Assembly: GCA_023398955.1 (NCBI GenBank)
Contig: JAEWRL010000189.1
Span: 47,476 to 111,475 of the forward strand
Direction: 5' to 3'
DNA: 64,000 nt
Source: Pseudomonadota bacterium
GTDB lineage: Bacteria; Myxococcota_A; Polyangia; Polyangiales; Polyangiaceae
In this document: positions 46,722 through 54,819 of the stretch, piece by piece
How the letters are laid out: each line of letters begins with the position of its first letter
How positions within the stretch are numbered: the stretch's first letter is position 1
Notes under the pieces: generated by a model
The model's database searches: none
What the model was told of the DNA's origin: nothing
The model's input: the letters and a program-made list of their open reading frames with translations, nothing else
Position numbers and translations under genes: made by a program

Positions 46722-48695
46722 CTACTTGAGCTCCGGTGGCAGGATGCCCTTCTCGGCTGCATCCGGGCAGCCGCGGTCGACTCCGGATGGGGAGCCGTCC
46801 TGCTTGACGATCTGGAACTCCACGCGCCGGTTCTTCTCCCAGGCTTCCGGGGTGCTCGCGGCGTCGAGCGGGCAGTATTCTCCATACCCCTGAGAAACCA
46901 GCCGCGTCGTGGGAACGCCGCGCTCCACGAGCGCTTGCACGACCGAGCGGGCTCGAGCCGTCGTGAGGCGCAGATTGAAGGCGTCCGAGCCACGTTCGTC
47001 GGCGTGCCCGGCGACCTCGATGACGTCGAACTCCGGGTGATCGCGGAGGATCGTCGCCACCTCCTCGACGAGGGGCATGGACTCGGGCCGAATCCGTGCA
47101 CTCCCCGTCTCGAACTGGATTTGCTCGAGGGTGACGAGCTCGGAGCCCTCGATGACGACGGAGCCCTTGTCGGGGCAGCCGTCTTCGTCGTTGACGCCAT
47201 TGTAGGTCTCCGGCTCCATGGGGCAGCGATCGACAGCGTCGGGGATGCGATCCTGGTCATTGTCGAGATCGGGACAGCCGTCCTCGTCTTCGAAGCCGTC
47301 GCGGTCCTCGGCCTCGGTGGGACACTGGTCCCGGACATCGGGGATACCGTCGCCGTCGTTATCGGGATCGGGGCAGCCGTCGTCGTCCTTGTAACCGTCG
47401 CGGTCCTCAGGCTCCAGGGGGCAAGCATCCTTCGCGTCGATGATGCCATCCCCGTCCGAGTCCTTCTCCGTGATGTCGGGGCAGCCATCGTGATCCCGGT
47501 CGCCGTCGAAATCCTCGGGGATGTTCGGACAGCGGTCGAGATCGTCAGGGATGCCGTCCTTGTCGTTGTCGGGATCGGGGCAACCATCACTGTCCTCGAA
47601 GCCATCGAAGTCTTCCGGCTCCATGGGACACTCGTCGTCGTTGTCCTTGTAGCCATCCCCGTCGCTGTCACCGACGGACGGCTCGAAGACGAAGCCGAGC
47701 ACCAGCCTAGCGTCGGCGGCCTGGAAGCCCGTGAACATGGCTCGGCCACCGCCTCCGAGCATGAAGTAACTGTTCTCCTCGATGAACAGCTTGATCCCCC
47801 CGAGGAACTCCTCGGAGAGGCGTTGCCCCTTCGCGGAGCGCTCGTCCATCAGATAGGTGCCGTAGGTCTCCGCCACGAGATCGAGCACGGGGAGCACCCG
47901 CACCGACAGCGCGCCCCCGAAGGTCGCCAGGTTCCCGTAGCGGAGCTCCCCCTCTTCCAGCTGTGGCAGCGACGGCTCGAGGGGGTCCGCTCCGAACCAG
48001 GGATCATCCCCTGTATGCCCGCGAAACCCACCGTTCACGGCGAGCCGTAACTTCCTGCCCCCGAGGGGATCGGCCTCCACCACGGCTTGGGGCCAGTACC
48101 ACAGCCCGGGGTCTGCCCCGAGCTCGCGGGCGGCGCTCGAACGTGGCGCGCCGACCTGCATCACTGCAGCGAGCCCCAGGCCCCGCTCGACGCCGAGGAT
48201 TCGCAGCTTCCCGAGGAGCACCGGGCTTCCGATCGTCTGCAGATCCAGCTGCCCGGAGTCGTAGGTCGCGTCGTTGGGTCCGATGCGGTTCACCGGGTCC
48301 CCGGACATCAACAGCACCGGGACGCGGAGGCCAACGATGGCGATGCCCCCGAGGCCGTAGTTGAACCCAAAGGTCCCCTGGAACGAGTGGGGCACGAGTG
48401 CCTCGCCGCCCGCCTCCTCGCGCTCCGGGTTCGTCCTAATCAGGTTCCGACCATAGTCGAGGATGAGGCCAAAGCTATAGTCTCTGGCCCCGAGCACCTC
48501 GCTGCCATCCACGGCGAAGAAACCCTTCGAATCCACGGCGGGTCGAAAGAGGTGGGTGTCCATGCCATCGCCGTTGCTCGGCGGCACCCGCTCTTGCGCC
48601 CACGCGGCGTTCGCTACGAGTCCTGCACCGAAGGTCAACGCTGCTAGAGCGCACCACTTTGTCCCCGCACGCATGAAGGTACCGACCCAGGCCAT
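46722..48695 (-). CDS. OmpA-family outer-membrane protein with TSP3 calcium-binding repeats
   Basis: 657 residues. Signal peptide ending ANAAWAQ. The N-terminal region of about 300 residues is predicted beta-barrel-like. Next come thrombospondin type 3 repeats (about 330-520), with runs such as DSDGDGYKDNDDECP and DNDKDGIPDDLDRCP that bind Ca2+. The OmpA C-terminal peptidoglycan-binding domain (about 525-640) has IQFETGSARIRPES, HADERGS and NLRLTTARARSV. It anchors the outer membrane to the cell wall. GGAG sits 7 bases before ATG 48695. Confidence 0.94.
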   Translation of the reverse strand: MAWVGTFMRAGTKWCALAALTFGAGLVANAAWAQERVPPSNGDGMDTHLFRPAVDSKGFFAVDGSEVLGARDYSFGLILDYGRNLIRTNPEREEAGGEALVPHSFQGTFGFNYGLGGIAIVGLRVPVLLMSGDPVNRIGPNDATYDSGQLDLQTIGSPVLLGKLRILGVERGLGLAAVMQVGAPRSSAARELGADPGLWYWPQAVVEADPLGGRKLRLAVNGGFRGHTGDDPWFGADPLEPSLPQLEEGELRYGNLATFGGALSVRVLPVLDLVAETYGTYLMDERSAKGQRLSEEFLGGIKLFIEENSYFMLGGGGRAMFTGFQAADARLVLGFVFEPSVGDSDGDGYKDNDDECPMEPEDFDGFEDSDGCPDPDNDKDGIPDDLDRCPNIPEDFDGDRDHDGCPDITEKDSDGDGIIDAKDACPLEPEDRDGYKDDDGCPDPDNDGDGIPDVRDQCPTEAEDRDGFEDEDGCPDLDNDQDRIPDAVDRCPMEPETYNGVNDEDGCPDKGSVVIEGSELVTLEQIQFETGSARIRPESMPLVEEVATILRDHPEFDVIEVAGHADERGSDAFNLRLTTARARSVVQALVERGVPTTRLVSQGYGEYCPLDAASTPEAWEKNRRVEFQIVKQDGSPSGVDRGCPDAAEKGILPPELK

Positions 48696-48819
48696 CGACG
48701 TTCTCCTGCAACTTCCGAAAAAGATCAGCCCTGATATACCCAGCGCGCCCTACGCATAGAACCGATTCCGACACCGGGGCAACGTTTCCGCGAGAGCGGC
48801 GCAATGTTTCTGCGGCAAC

Positions 48820-48895
48820 GCGGCCGGCAGAGCGCGGCCGGCAGAGCGCGGCCAGCAGAGCGCGGCCAGCAGAGCGCGCCCAGCAGAGCGCGGCT
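48820..48895. repeat. tandem array of 14-bp units
   Basis: Five full units of GCGGCC(G/A)GCAGAGC start at 48820, 48834, 48848, 48862 and 48876, with a partial sixth. The reverse complement of the unit (GCTCTGCTGGGCGC form) matches the unit of the 34018-34162 array in 11 of 14 positions, so both loci carry one repeat family in opposite orientation. It lies in the 622-base gap 48696-49317. Confidence 0.85.
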
Positions 48896-49037
48896 CGGAC
48901 TGGCCTTTGGGCCGCCATTCGTGCCACGCGACCGCCGCGGCCTCATTTGCCGGCGCGCTTCCCGCAAACCCGCCGGGCAGGGCAGCTCCGCAAGGACCGC
49001 GAGTACAGCAAGCTCCCACCCTTCTCGGCCCGGCCGC

Positions 49038-49082
49038 TTGACTCATTTTTCCGTGACAGTCACATTCTTGATTCACTTTTCC
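49038..49082 (+). promoter_or_regulatory. paired 15-bp direct repeats flanking a palindrome
   Basis: TTGACTCATTTTTCC (49038-49052) and TTGATTCACTTTTCC (49068-49082) agree in 13 of 15 positions and start exactly 30 bp apart. Between them GTGACAGTCAC (49053-49063) is palindromic. The stretch is AT-rich against its GC-rich surroundings and lies upstream of the AgmX-like gene at 49318. It looks like an operator or activator site, but the bound factor is unknown. Confidence 0.45.
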
Positions 49083-49317
49083 AATCAGCTGACGTGCTTG
49101 TCTCCACCATTGGAGTGGCTCTGCAGGAGCCCGCACGGCAGTCGGCAGCGACTATTGGCGTCCCGGTGACCGCCAGTCGAGTCGCCATGAACAAATATTC
49201 TATGTTAGGAAAAGCCAAGCACTTTTGCTACAGTTCGTCGGCTCGCAAGGGTCGTTGGCTGCGCAAGGCGAAGGTACCCGCAGCCTGGCCGAAAGCAGCG
49301 CAGGAGACCGTGATCCC

Positions 49318-51057
49318 ATGAGAGTTACCTGTAGCTCGTGCAGCGCGAACTACACCATCGCCGACGACAAGGTGCGCAGCAAGCGCGTGAAGCTGCGCTG
49401 CAAAAAGTGCGGCAACACAATCGTCGTGGACGGGCAGTCCGGGCAGGGGATCGCGACCTCGGGCGCTAGCGCCGTGGCCACGACCGATGCCCCGCTCCGC
49501 AACGCCGCGTCGATACATCCGGTCGCAGACACCGATCTTTGGACTGTCAACCTCGCCGAAGACGACGAGCGCGAGATGGCCATCGAGGAGATCGCGCAGG
49601 GCTTCGTCGCGGGCACGGTGACAGAGGACGCTTTCATCTGGAAGGAGGGCATGGAGGACTGGGTACCCGTCCTGAGCGTTCCTGAGGTGAAGCAAGCCAT
49701 CGATAGCGCTCGGGCGAAGGCGCCGCGGCCAGGCGCCCAGGCGGGGGGCGCGTCCAAGATCGCGAGCGGCATTAAGGGAGCTGCTGGCACCAGCGCGGCC
49801 CGCGGCGGTGCCGTCGCTGCGGGTACCAAGAAGGCAAGTGTCTCCTTCGGCGCACCAACCAAGGGGGGAACCGGCGGGGGAGCCACGGGGCAGCCCGCGA
49901 AGCGTGCCGCGACGGCAAAACCTTCAGCGGTAGCCGATCTCTTCAGCGCCGCGGCGAAAGCCGGCAGTGAAGAGGAGGCCACGTCGGCACCTGGGCACAA
50001 CGCTCCGTCGCCCACCAAAGAATCCACCGGCTCGCGCAACGAGAACTCCGTTCTCTTCTCCCTCGACGCGCTCAAAGCCGGTTTTGCCAGCTCAGGGCGC
50101 GCGCCCCAGCAACCGACTACCCGGCCCGGCCAGAGGGGAATGAACGACATTCTCAGCATGCCATCGACCGGTAGGGTGACGGGCGTCCTCGGTCTCGGCA
50201 CTGCGGATCTGCTGACGGCACCCGCGCCGCCACCCCCTCCCGAACCGAAGAAGCCAAAGAAGCCAGAGCTCGACGCGGAGGCCGTCACGGCGAGTGTCCC
50301 CAGCGCGGAGCCCAGTGGCGGCAACAGCAGCAAGAAGAAGCTTGTCATCGCCGCTGCCGCGCTCGCCGGATTACTCCTCGTCGGGGGGCTCATTGCGGCC
50401 ACGAGCGGCGACGACGAAGAGGCAGCCCGCGTGGCGGCTCTGGAAGCAAAGCTGAAGACGCAGGAAGAGAAGCTCGCTGTCGAGAAGAAGGCGGCTCAAG
50501 AAGCCGAGGCCGAAGCCGAGCGGGCGAAGAAGGCGAAGGAAGAGGCCGAGCGCCTCGCCGCCGAGCGCGCCAAAGCGGCGAAGGAGACCGCGGAGGACAA
50601 AGAAAAGGACGACGCGGCCAAGGATGACGAGGAACAAAAGGTCGCCTCCAGGGGCTCCTCGGGCCCGTCGAGCGGTTCATCGACGACCAGCAGCGGGTCC
50701 AGCGCGGCGAGCAAGAAGCCCGAGCCCGCCACCCCGAAGAAGGAAGCCCCCAAGGTCACCGTCTCGGACACCCCCTCCTCGGGCGTGGCAAGCTTCAACA
50801 CCGGCGCAGCACGCTCGGCGCTCTCCGTCGCCGCGTCGGGGGCAGTTGGCTGTAAGCGCGCCGACGGGCCCACGGGCAGCGGTAGGGTCATGGTCACTTT
50901 CGCCACAAGCGGGCGGGTCACCGCCGCCAACGTCGTGGGCGCTCCCTTCGCTGGGACCGCCGTGGGCGGCTGTGTCGCTACCATCTTCCGCCGTGCGACA
51001 GTGCCGCCCTTCAGCGGCAACTCCGTCACTGTCGCCAAGAGCTTCAGCATCCCCTGA
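49318..51057 (+). CDS. zinc-ribbon/GYF-domain membrane protein of the AgmX/PglI type
   Basis: 579 residues. The MJ0042-type zinc ribbon has Cys at 5, 8, 28 and 31. A GYF_2-like domain (about 70-130) begins LWTVNLAEDDEREMA and contains FIWKEGMEDWVPVL. A Pro/Ala-rich linker, a transmembrane segment (about 340-361) and a Lys/Glu/Ala coiled coil (365-450) follow. The C-terminal domain (about 490-579) ends VPPFSGNSVTVAKSFSIP. This is the domain order of Myxococcus AgmX-like proteins linked to adventurous gliding motility. The protein at 16191-17972 is a paralogue lacking the ribbon. I chose ATG 49318, with AGGAG upstream and the ribbon starting at residue 5. Confidence 0.88.
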   Translation: MRVTCSSCSANYTIADDKVRSKRVKLRCKKCGNTIVVDGQSGQGIATSGASAVATTDAPLRNAASIHPVADTDLWTVNLAEDDEREMAIEEIAQGFVAGTVTEDAFIWKEGMEDWVPVLSVPEVKQAIDSARAKAPRPGAQAGGASKIASGIKGAAGTSAARGGAVAAGTKKASVSFGAPTKGGTGGGATGQPAKRAATAKPSAVADLFSAAAKAGSEEEATSAPGHNAPSPTKESTGSRNENSVLFSLDALKAGFASSGRAPQQPTTRPGQRGMNDILSMPSTGRVTGVLGLGTADLLTAPAPPPPPEPKKPKKPELDAEAVTASVPSAEPSGGNSSKKKLVIAAAALAGLLLVGGLIAATSGDDEEAARVAALEAKLKTQEEKLAVEKKAAQEAEAEAERAKKAKEEAERLAAERAKAAKETAEDKEKDDAAKDDEEQKVASRGSSGPSSGSSTTSSGSSAASKKPEPATPKKEAPKVTVSDTPSSGVASFNTGAARSALSVAASGAVGCKRADGPTGSGRVMVTFATSGRVTAANVVGAPFAGTAVGGCVATIFRRATVPPFSGNSVTVAKSFSIP

Positions 51058-51241
51058 GCCACACCCGGCCCGCCGCGGTACCACGACCGACGAGGCGGCG
51101 ATGGCGGGGATGCCGCTGCAAGGACCGACGGGGGCTCTGGACCACTGAGCCGTCACGGGAGCCGAGGCAATACGCCTCGCTTGAGGCGTAGTTCACCTTC
51201 GCGAAACGGCGGGAACACAAAACCGAGCTGGAAGCAGCTCG

Positions 51242-52861
51242 ATGCTCTGGAGGGTCATGGCCTCCCCAGAGCCTTCGTGGTCCCAACAGACATCGGTCGC
51301 GACGAACTCCCCCCTGCGGCACGGCGGCGACGCTGCCGACGCTGCCGATGCCCTCGAACGGCCCAGGCTCGCAGAAGAGGCGACTCGGCGCGGTCCCGCG
51401 ACGGGCAATCCGGAATCGCCCGAGCTCCTGCGAGACTACGATCCGGGAGCCGAAGCTTTCTTCGACGAGATGTTCTCGGCCAAGGGCGTCGTGCGGCCTG
51501 CCTGCCGTCGTCTTCTCGACGGTATCGAGGCTGTCGGCAAGGCGGGTCTCTTGCGCCGGCAGCGGGCTGCGGAGCAGGCCATGCTCAAGGCTGGGGTAAC
51601 GTTCACCCTGGGTGTTGGGGCCGGGGCGGGCGAGCGCATCCTGCCGTTCGACGTCATCCCACGGGTCATCGACGCCCAAGACTGGGAGAGGGTCGAGCAC
51701 GGCCTCGAGCAGCGGATCCGCGCGCTCAACCTCTTCCTCGGCGATGTCTACGGCAAGCGGCAGATCGTCAGCGATGGCGTGCTCCCCGCCTACCTGGTGG
51801 AATCCTGTCCCGACTATCGCAGCGCGTGCCGCGATCTATCACCGCCCAAGGGGATCTGGACGCATATCGTCGGCACGGATCTGATACGCGACGAGAAGGG
51901 TTCCTTCCACGTGCTGGAAGACAACCTCCGCTGCCCCTCGGGGGTCAGCTACGTCATCGAGAACCGCCGTGTGCTCAAGCGCGCCCTGCCCCACGTCTTC
52001 GAGACGTTGCCCATCCGGCCCGTGACGAGCTACCCAACCGAGCTGCTCGAGTGTCTACGCTATCTCGCCTCGGACCGCAGCGACGACCCCAACGTCGTGG
52101 TGCTGACCCCCGGGCGCTTCAACAGCGCATACTTCGAACATGCATTCCTCGCCCAGCAGATGGGCGCTGAGCTCGTCGAGGCTGGTGACCTGACAGTGAG
52201 TGCAGATCGGGTCTACATGCGTACGACGCGGGGGCTACGCCAAGTCGACGTCGTCTATCGGAGGATCGGCGACGACTACCTGGATCCTCTCGCTTTCCGC
52301 CCCGAATCCCTGCTCGGAGTCCCCGGGTTGATGGACGTCTACAGGAAGGGGAACGTGGCCATCGCGAACGCGCCAGGCACAGGCGTCGCCGACGACAAGG
52401 CGATTTATGCCTATGTCGAGAGGATGATCCGCTACTACTTGGCAGAAGACGCCATCTTGCCCAACGTGCCGACCTACCTCTGCTCGGAGCCCGACGACCG
52501 CCGCTACGTCCTCGAACACTTGCACGAGCTCGTGGTGAAGGCCACGGACGGCGCCGGGGGTTATGGGATGATGATTGGTCCGCACACGAGCAAAGCGACA
52601 CACGAGGAGTTCGCGCAGCGCATCGCAGCCAACCCGAGGGGCTACATCGCACAACCGACCCTCTGTCTCTCGCGCGTCCCGACGATGGTCGGCGAGGCCG
52701 CGCGCCCGCGGCACGTGGACTTGCGCCCCTTCGTGCTGTACGGTGAGACCATCCGTGTGCAGCCGGGAGGCTTGACCCGGGTGGCCCTGAGGGAGGGCTC
52801 ATTGGTCGTCAACTCCTCTCAGGGCGGTGGCAGCAAGGATACCTGGGTTCTGGCAGAATGA
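51242..52861 (+). CDS. circularly permuted ATP-grasp protein (predicted peptide/amide ligase)
   Basis: 539 residues. The N-terminal low-complexity region (to about 60) is followed by the DUF404/407 region: RDYDPGAEAFFDEMF, EQRIRALNLFLGDVYG, HVLEDNLRCPSGVSYVIENR and LVVKATDGAGGYGMMIGP, the ATP-grasp glycine-rich/Lys segment. The last part, GETIRVQPGGLTRVAL, is typical of this family. ATP-grasp enzymes join a carboxylate to an amine with ATP. The start is either ATG 51242 or ATG 51257; the latter has GGAGGG two bases ahead. It is the first gene of the cluster, with alpha-E 13 bases downstream. The substrate is unknown; peptide tagging is the published proposal for the class. Confidence 0.92.
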   Translation: MLWRVMASPEPSWSQQTSVATNSPLRHGGDAADAADALERPRLAEEATRRGPATGNPESPELLRDYDPGAEAFFDEMFSAKGVVRPACRRLLDGIEAVGKAGLLRRQRAAEQAMLKAGVTFTLGVGAGAGERILPFDVIPRVIDAQDWERVEHGLEQRIRALNLFLGDVYGKRQIVSDGVLPAYLVESCPDYRSACRDLSPPKGIWTHIVGTDLIRDEKGSFHVLEDNLRCPSGVSYVIENRRVLKRALPHVFETLPIRPVTSYPTELLECLRYLASDRSDDPNVVVLTPGRFNSAYFEHAFLAQQMGAELVEAGDLTVSADRVYMRTTRGLRQVDVVYRRIGDDYLDPLAFRPESLLGVPGLMDVYRKGNVAIANAPGTGVADDKAIYAYVERMIRYYLAEDAILPNVPTYLCSEPDDRRYVLEHLHELVVKATDGAGGYGMMIGPHTSKATHEEFAQRIAANPRGYIAQPTLCLSRVPTMVGEAARPRHVDLRPFVLYGETIRVQPGGLTRVALREGSLVVNSSQGGGSKDTWVLAE

Positions 52862-52874
52862 CGCGGGGCATCTC

Positions 52875-53825
52875 ATGTTGAGCCGTGTTGCCGATGCTCT
52901 TTACTGGACCAGCCGCTACGTGGAGCGCGCGGAGAACGTCGCTCGCTTCATGAGCGTCGATCTCAACCAGACCCTCGACGCGGGGTTGGGGAGCATGAAC
53001 GGGGGCTGGGAGGCTCTCATCCGAGCAACTGGCGACATGAGGCAGTTCGAGGAGACCCACGGCCAAGCCAACAAACAGGAGGTGATGGAGTTTCTCACCT
53101 TCGATCCCAAGTATCCGAACTCGATAGCCTCGGCCATTACCGCCGCCAGGAACAACGCCCAGGCCGTGCGCGGGATCATCTCTCGTGAGATGTGGCAGGA
53201 GATCAACGAGCTCTACCTCTTCGTTCAGGCTGAAGGTCGCAGCGGAAACCCCTTGGAGGACATGACCAGCTTCTACGACCACATCAAGCTCGCCGGCAGC
53301 CACTTCGCTGGCGCGACCGACGCGACGCTCTCTCGGGGCGAGGCGTGGCACTTCCTGCGCATGGGGCGGCTCATGGAGCGCGCTGACAAGACGAGCCGCA
53401 TCCTGGACGTGAAGTACTATCTGCTGCTCCCGCAGCCTGCGGACGTCGGGACCTCTCTCGATCAGGTAGGTTGGGTCGCCCTCTTGGACTCCACCAGCGG
53501 CCTCCAGATGTACCTCCAGCAGCACCACGTCGTCTCCCCTCCCCGAGTCGCGGAGTTCCTGCTCTTGGACAAGGATTTCCCTCGGGCCATTCGCTTCTGT
53601 ATCGATCGCGCGATGCAGAGTCTCTGGGCCATCACGGGCAGCGCTCAAGGCTCGCCCCGTACCGAGGCTGAGCGTCTCATGGGACGGCTGAGCGCGAACC
53701 TGGCCTTCACGCACGTGGACCAGGTCGTAGCCCAGGGGCTCCACGAGTACATCGATAGCCTACAATGCACCCTCAATGACATCGACGGCGCTCTCAACTC
53801 GACCCTGTTCAATCACCGCCCTTGA
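52875..53825 (+). CDS. alpha-E domain protein (DUF403)
   Basis: 316 residues, all-helical alpha-E family. The opening LSRVADALYWTSRYVERAENVARFM is the family hallmark. It continues with MWQEINELYLFVQ, RGEAWHFLRMGRLMERADKTSRILDVKYY and a basic tail ending DIDGALNSTLFNHRP. Members are almost always encoded beside permuted ATP-grasp and transglutaminase genes and are thought to help the ligase act on its substrate. No catalytic residues are known. I chose ATG 52875 because the family begins there. The gene ends 16 bases before the first transglutaminase, so the genes form one operon. Confidence 0.92.
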   Translation: MLSRVADALYWTSRYVERAENVARFMSVDLNQTLDAGLGSMNGGWEALIRATGDMRQFEETHGQANKQEVMEFLTFDPKYPNSIASAITAARNNAQAVRGIISREMWQEINELYLFVQAEGRSGNPLEDMTSFYDHIKLAGSHFAGATDATLSRGEAWHFLRMGRLMERADKTSRILDVKYYLLLPQPADVGTSLDQVGWVALLDSTSGLQMYLQQHHVVSPPRVAEFLLLDKDFPRAIRFCIDRAMQSLWAITGSAQGSPRTEAERLMGRLSANLAFTHVDQVVAQGLHEYIDSLQCTLNDIDGALNSTLFNHRP

Positions 53826-53841
53826 GCGGTAGCACCCATCC

Positions 53842-54819
53842 ATGACCATTCGCGTCGCCCTCACCCATCGGACTTGCTACGAGTATGCGCGTCCGGCGCG
53901 GCTCTCTGCCCAGATCGTGCGCTTGCGACCGGCGCCACACAACCGCACCCCCATTCACAGCTATTCGCTGCGAATAGAACCCCAAGAGCACTTCATCAAT
54001 TGGCTTCAAGACCCCTTCGGGAACTACGTCGCCCGAATCGTGGTGCCCGGGCCTGCCGCTCGCTTCGAGGTGAAGGTCGACATCATCGCGGATCTGGCAG
54101 CCTACAACCCCTTCGACTTCTTCTTGGAGCCCGCAGCGGAGCTCTCTCCGTTCGAGTACGCGCCCGCGCTGGCCGAGGAGCTCGAGCCATTTCGGTTGAA
54201 GGATCCGCCAACTGCCGCTTTTGCGCGGTTCCTCGAGGGCTTCGATCGGCGTCCGCGCCGAACCGTCGACTTCCTCGTGGAGACGAACCGTCGCGTGCAC
54301 GAGGCCGTCGACTACGTGATTCGCATGGCGCCGGGAGTCCAATCCCCCGAAGACACGCTGAAGCTGGGTAGCGGCTCGTGCAGAGACTCGTCATGGCTCT
54401 TGACGCAGGTGCTTCGACACCTCGGCTTCGCTGCGAGGTTCGTCTCCGGCTACCTGGTTCAGTTGACCCCCGATCAGCGGCCTTTGGACGGCCCTCCCGG
54501 GCCCGAGTCAGACTTCACCGATCTCCACGCCTGGTGCGAATGCTACGTGCCCGGGGCCGGTTGGATAGGGCTCGATCCAACGTCGGGGCTCCTCGCCGCC
54601 GAGGGGCACATTCCACTGGCTTGTACGCCCAAGCCGTCGAGCGCCGCGCCGGTGGAGGGGGCGGTGGAGGACGTCGAGACGGAGTTCAGCTTCGAGATGG
54701 GGGTCGAGCGGGTCGTGGACCGCCCTCGCGTCACGAAGCCTTACACGGACGAGGAGTGGGAGGCCATCGTCACCCGGGGAGACGCCGTGCGCGGCTCAGG
54801 GCTCGAGGGGTGCGCTTGA
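53842..54819 (+). CDS. transglutaminase-like protein (first copy), 5' half of a split gene
   Basis: 325 residues. A bacterial transglutaminase N-terminal domain (about 1-90) is followed by the papain-like core with Cys180 in GSGSCRDSSW, His229 in DLHAWCECY and Asp245 in GLDPTSG, a complete triad. It can act as a peptidase or amidase or cross-link amides. In many bacteria this part is fused to a DUF2126 region in one chain of about 1100 residues. Here the ORF stops at 54819, just where the fused protein would run on, and the DUF2126 part continues in another frame. The C-terminal RPRVTKPYTDEEWEAIV is the usual junction sequence, supporting a recent split. Confidence 0.9.
   Translation: MTIRVALTHRTCYEYARPARLSAQIVRLRPAPHNRTPIHSYSLRIEPQEHFINWLQDPFGNYVARIVVPGPAARFEVKVDIIADLAAYNPFDFFLEPAAELSPFEYAPALAEELEPFRLKDPPTAAFARFLEGFDRRPRRTVDFLVETNRRVHEAVDYVIRMAPGVQSPEDTLKLGSGSCRDSSWLLTQVLRHLGFAARFVSGYLVQLTPDQRPLDGPPGPESDFTDLHAWCECYVPGAGWIGLDPTSGLLAAEGHIPLACTPKPSSAAPVEGAVEDVETEFSFEMGVERVVDRPRVTKPYTDEEWEAIVTRGDAVRGSGLEGCA

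Noticed and set aside
54378..54809. Upstream extension of the DUF2126 frame by 144 codons
   Set aside because: It overlaps the transglutaminase coding region in another frame, is Arg-rich and has no homology; the domain starts near 54810.
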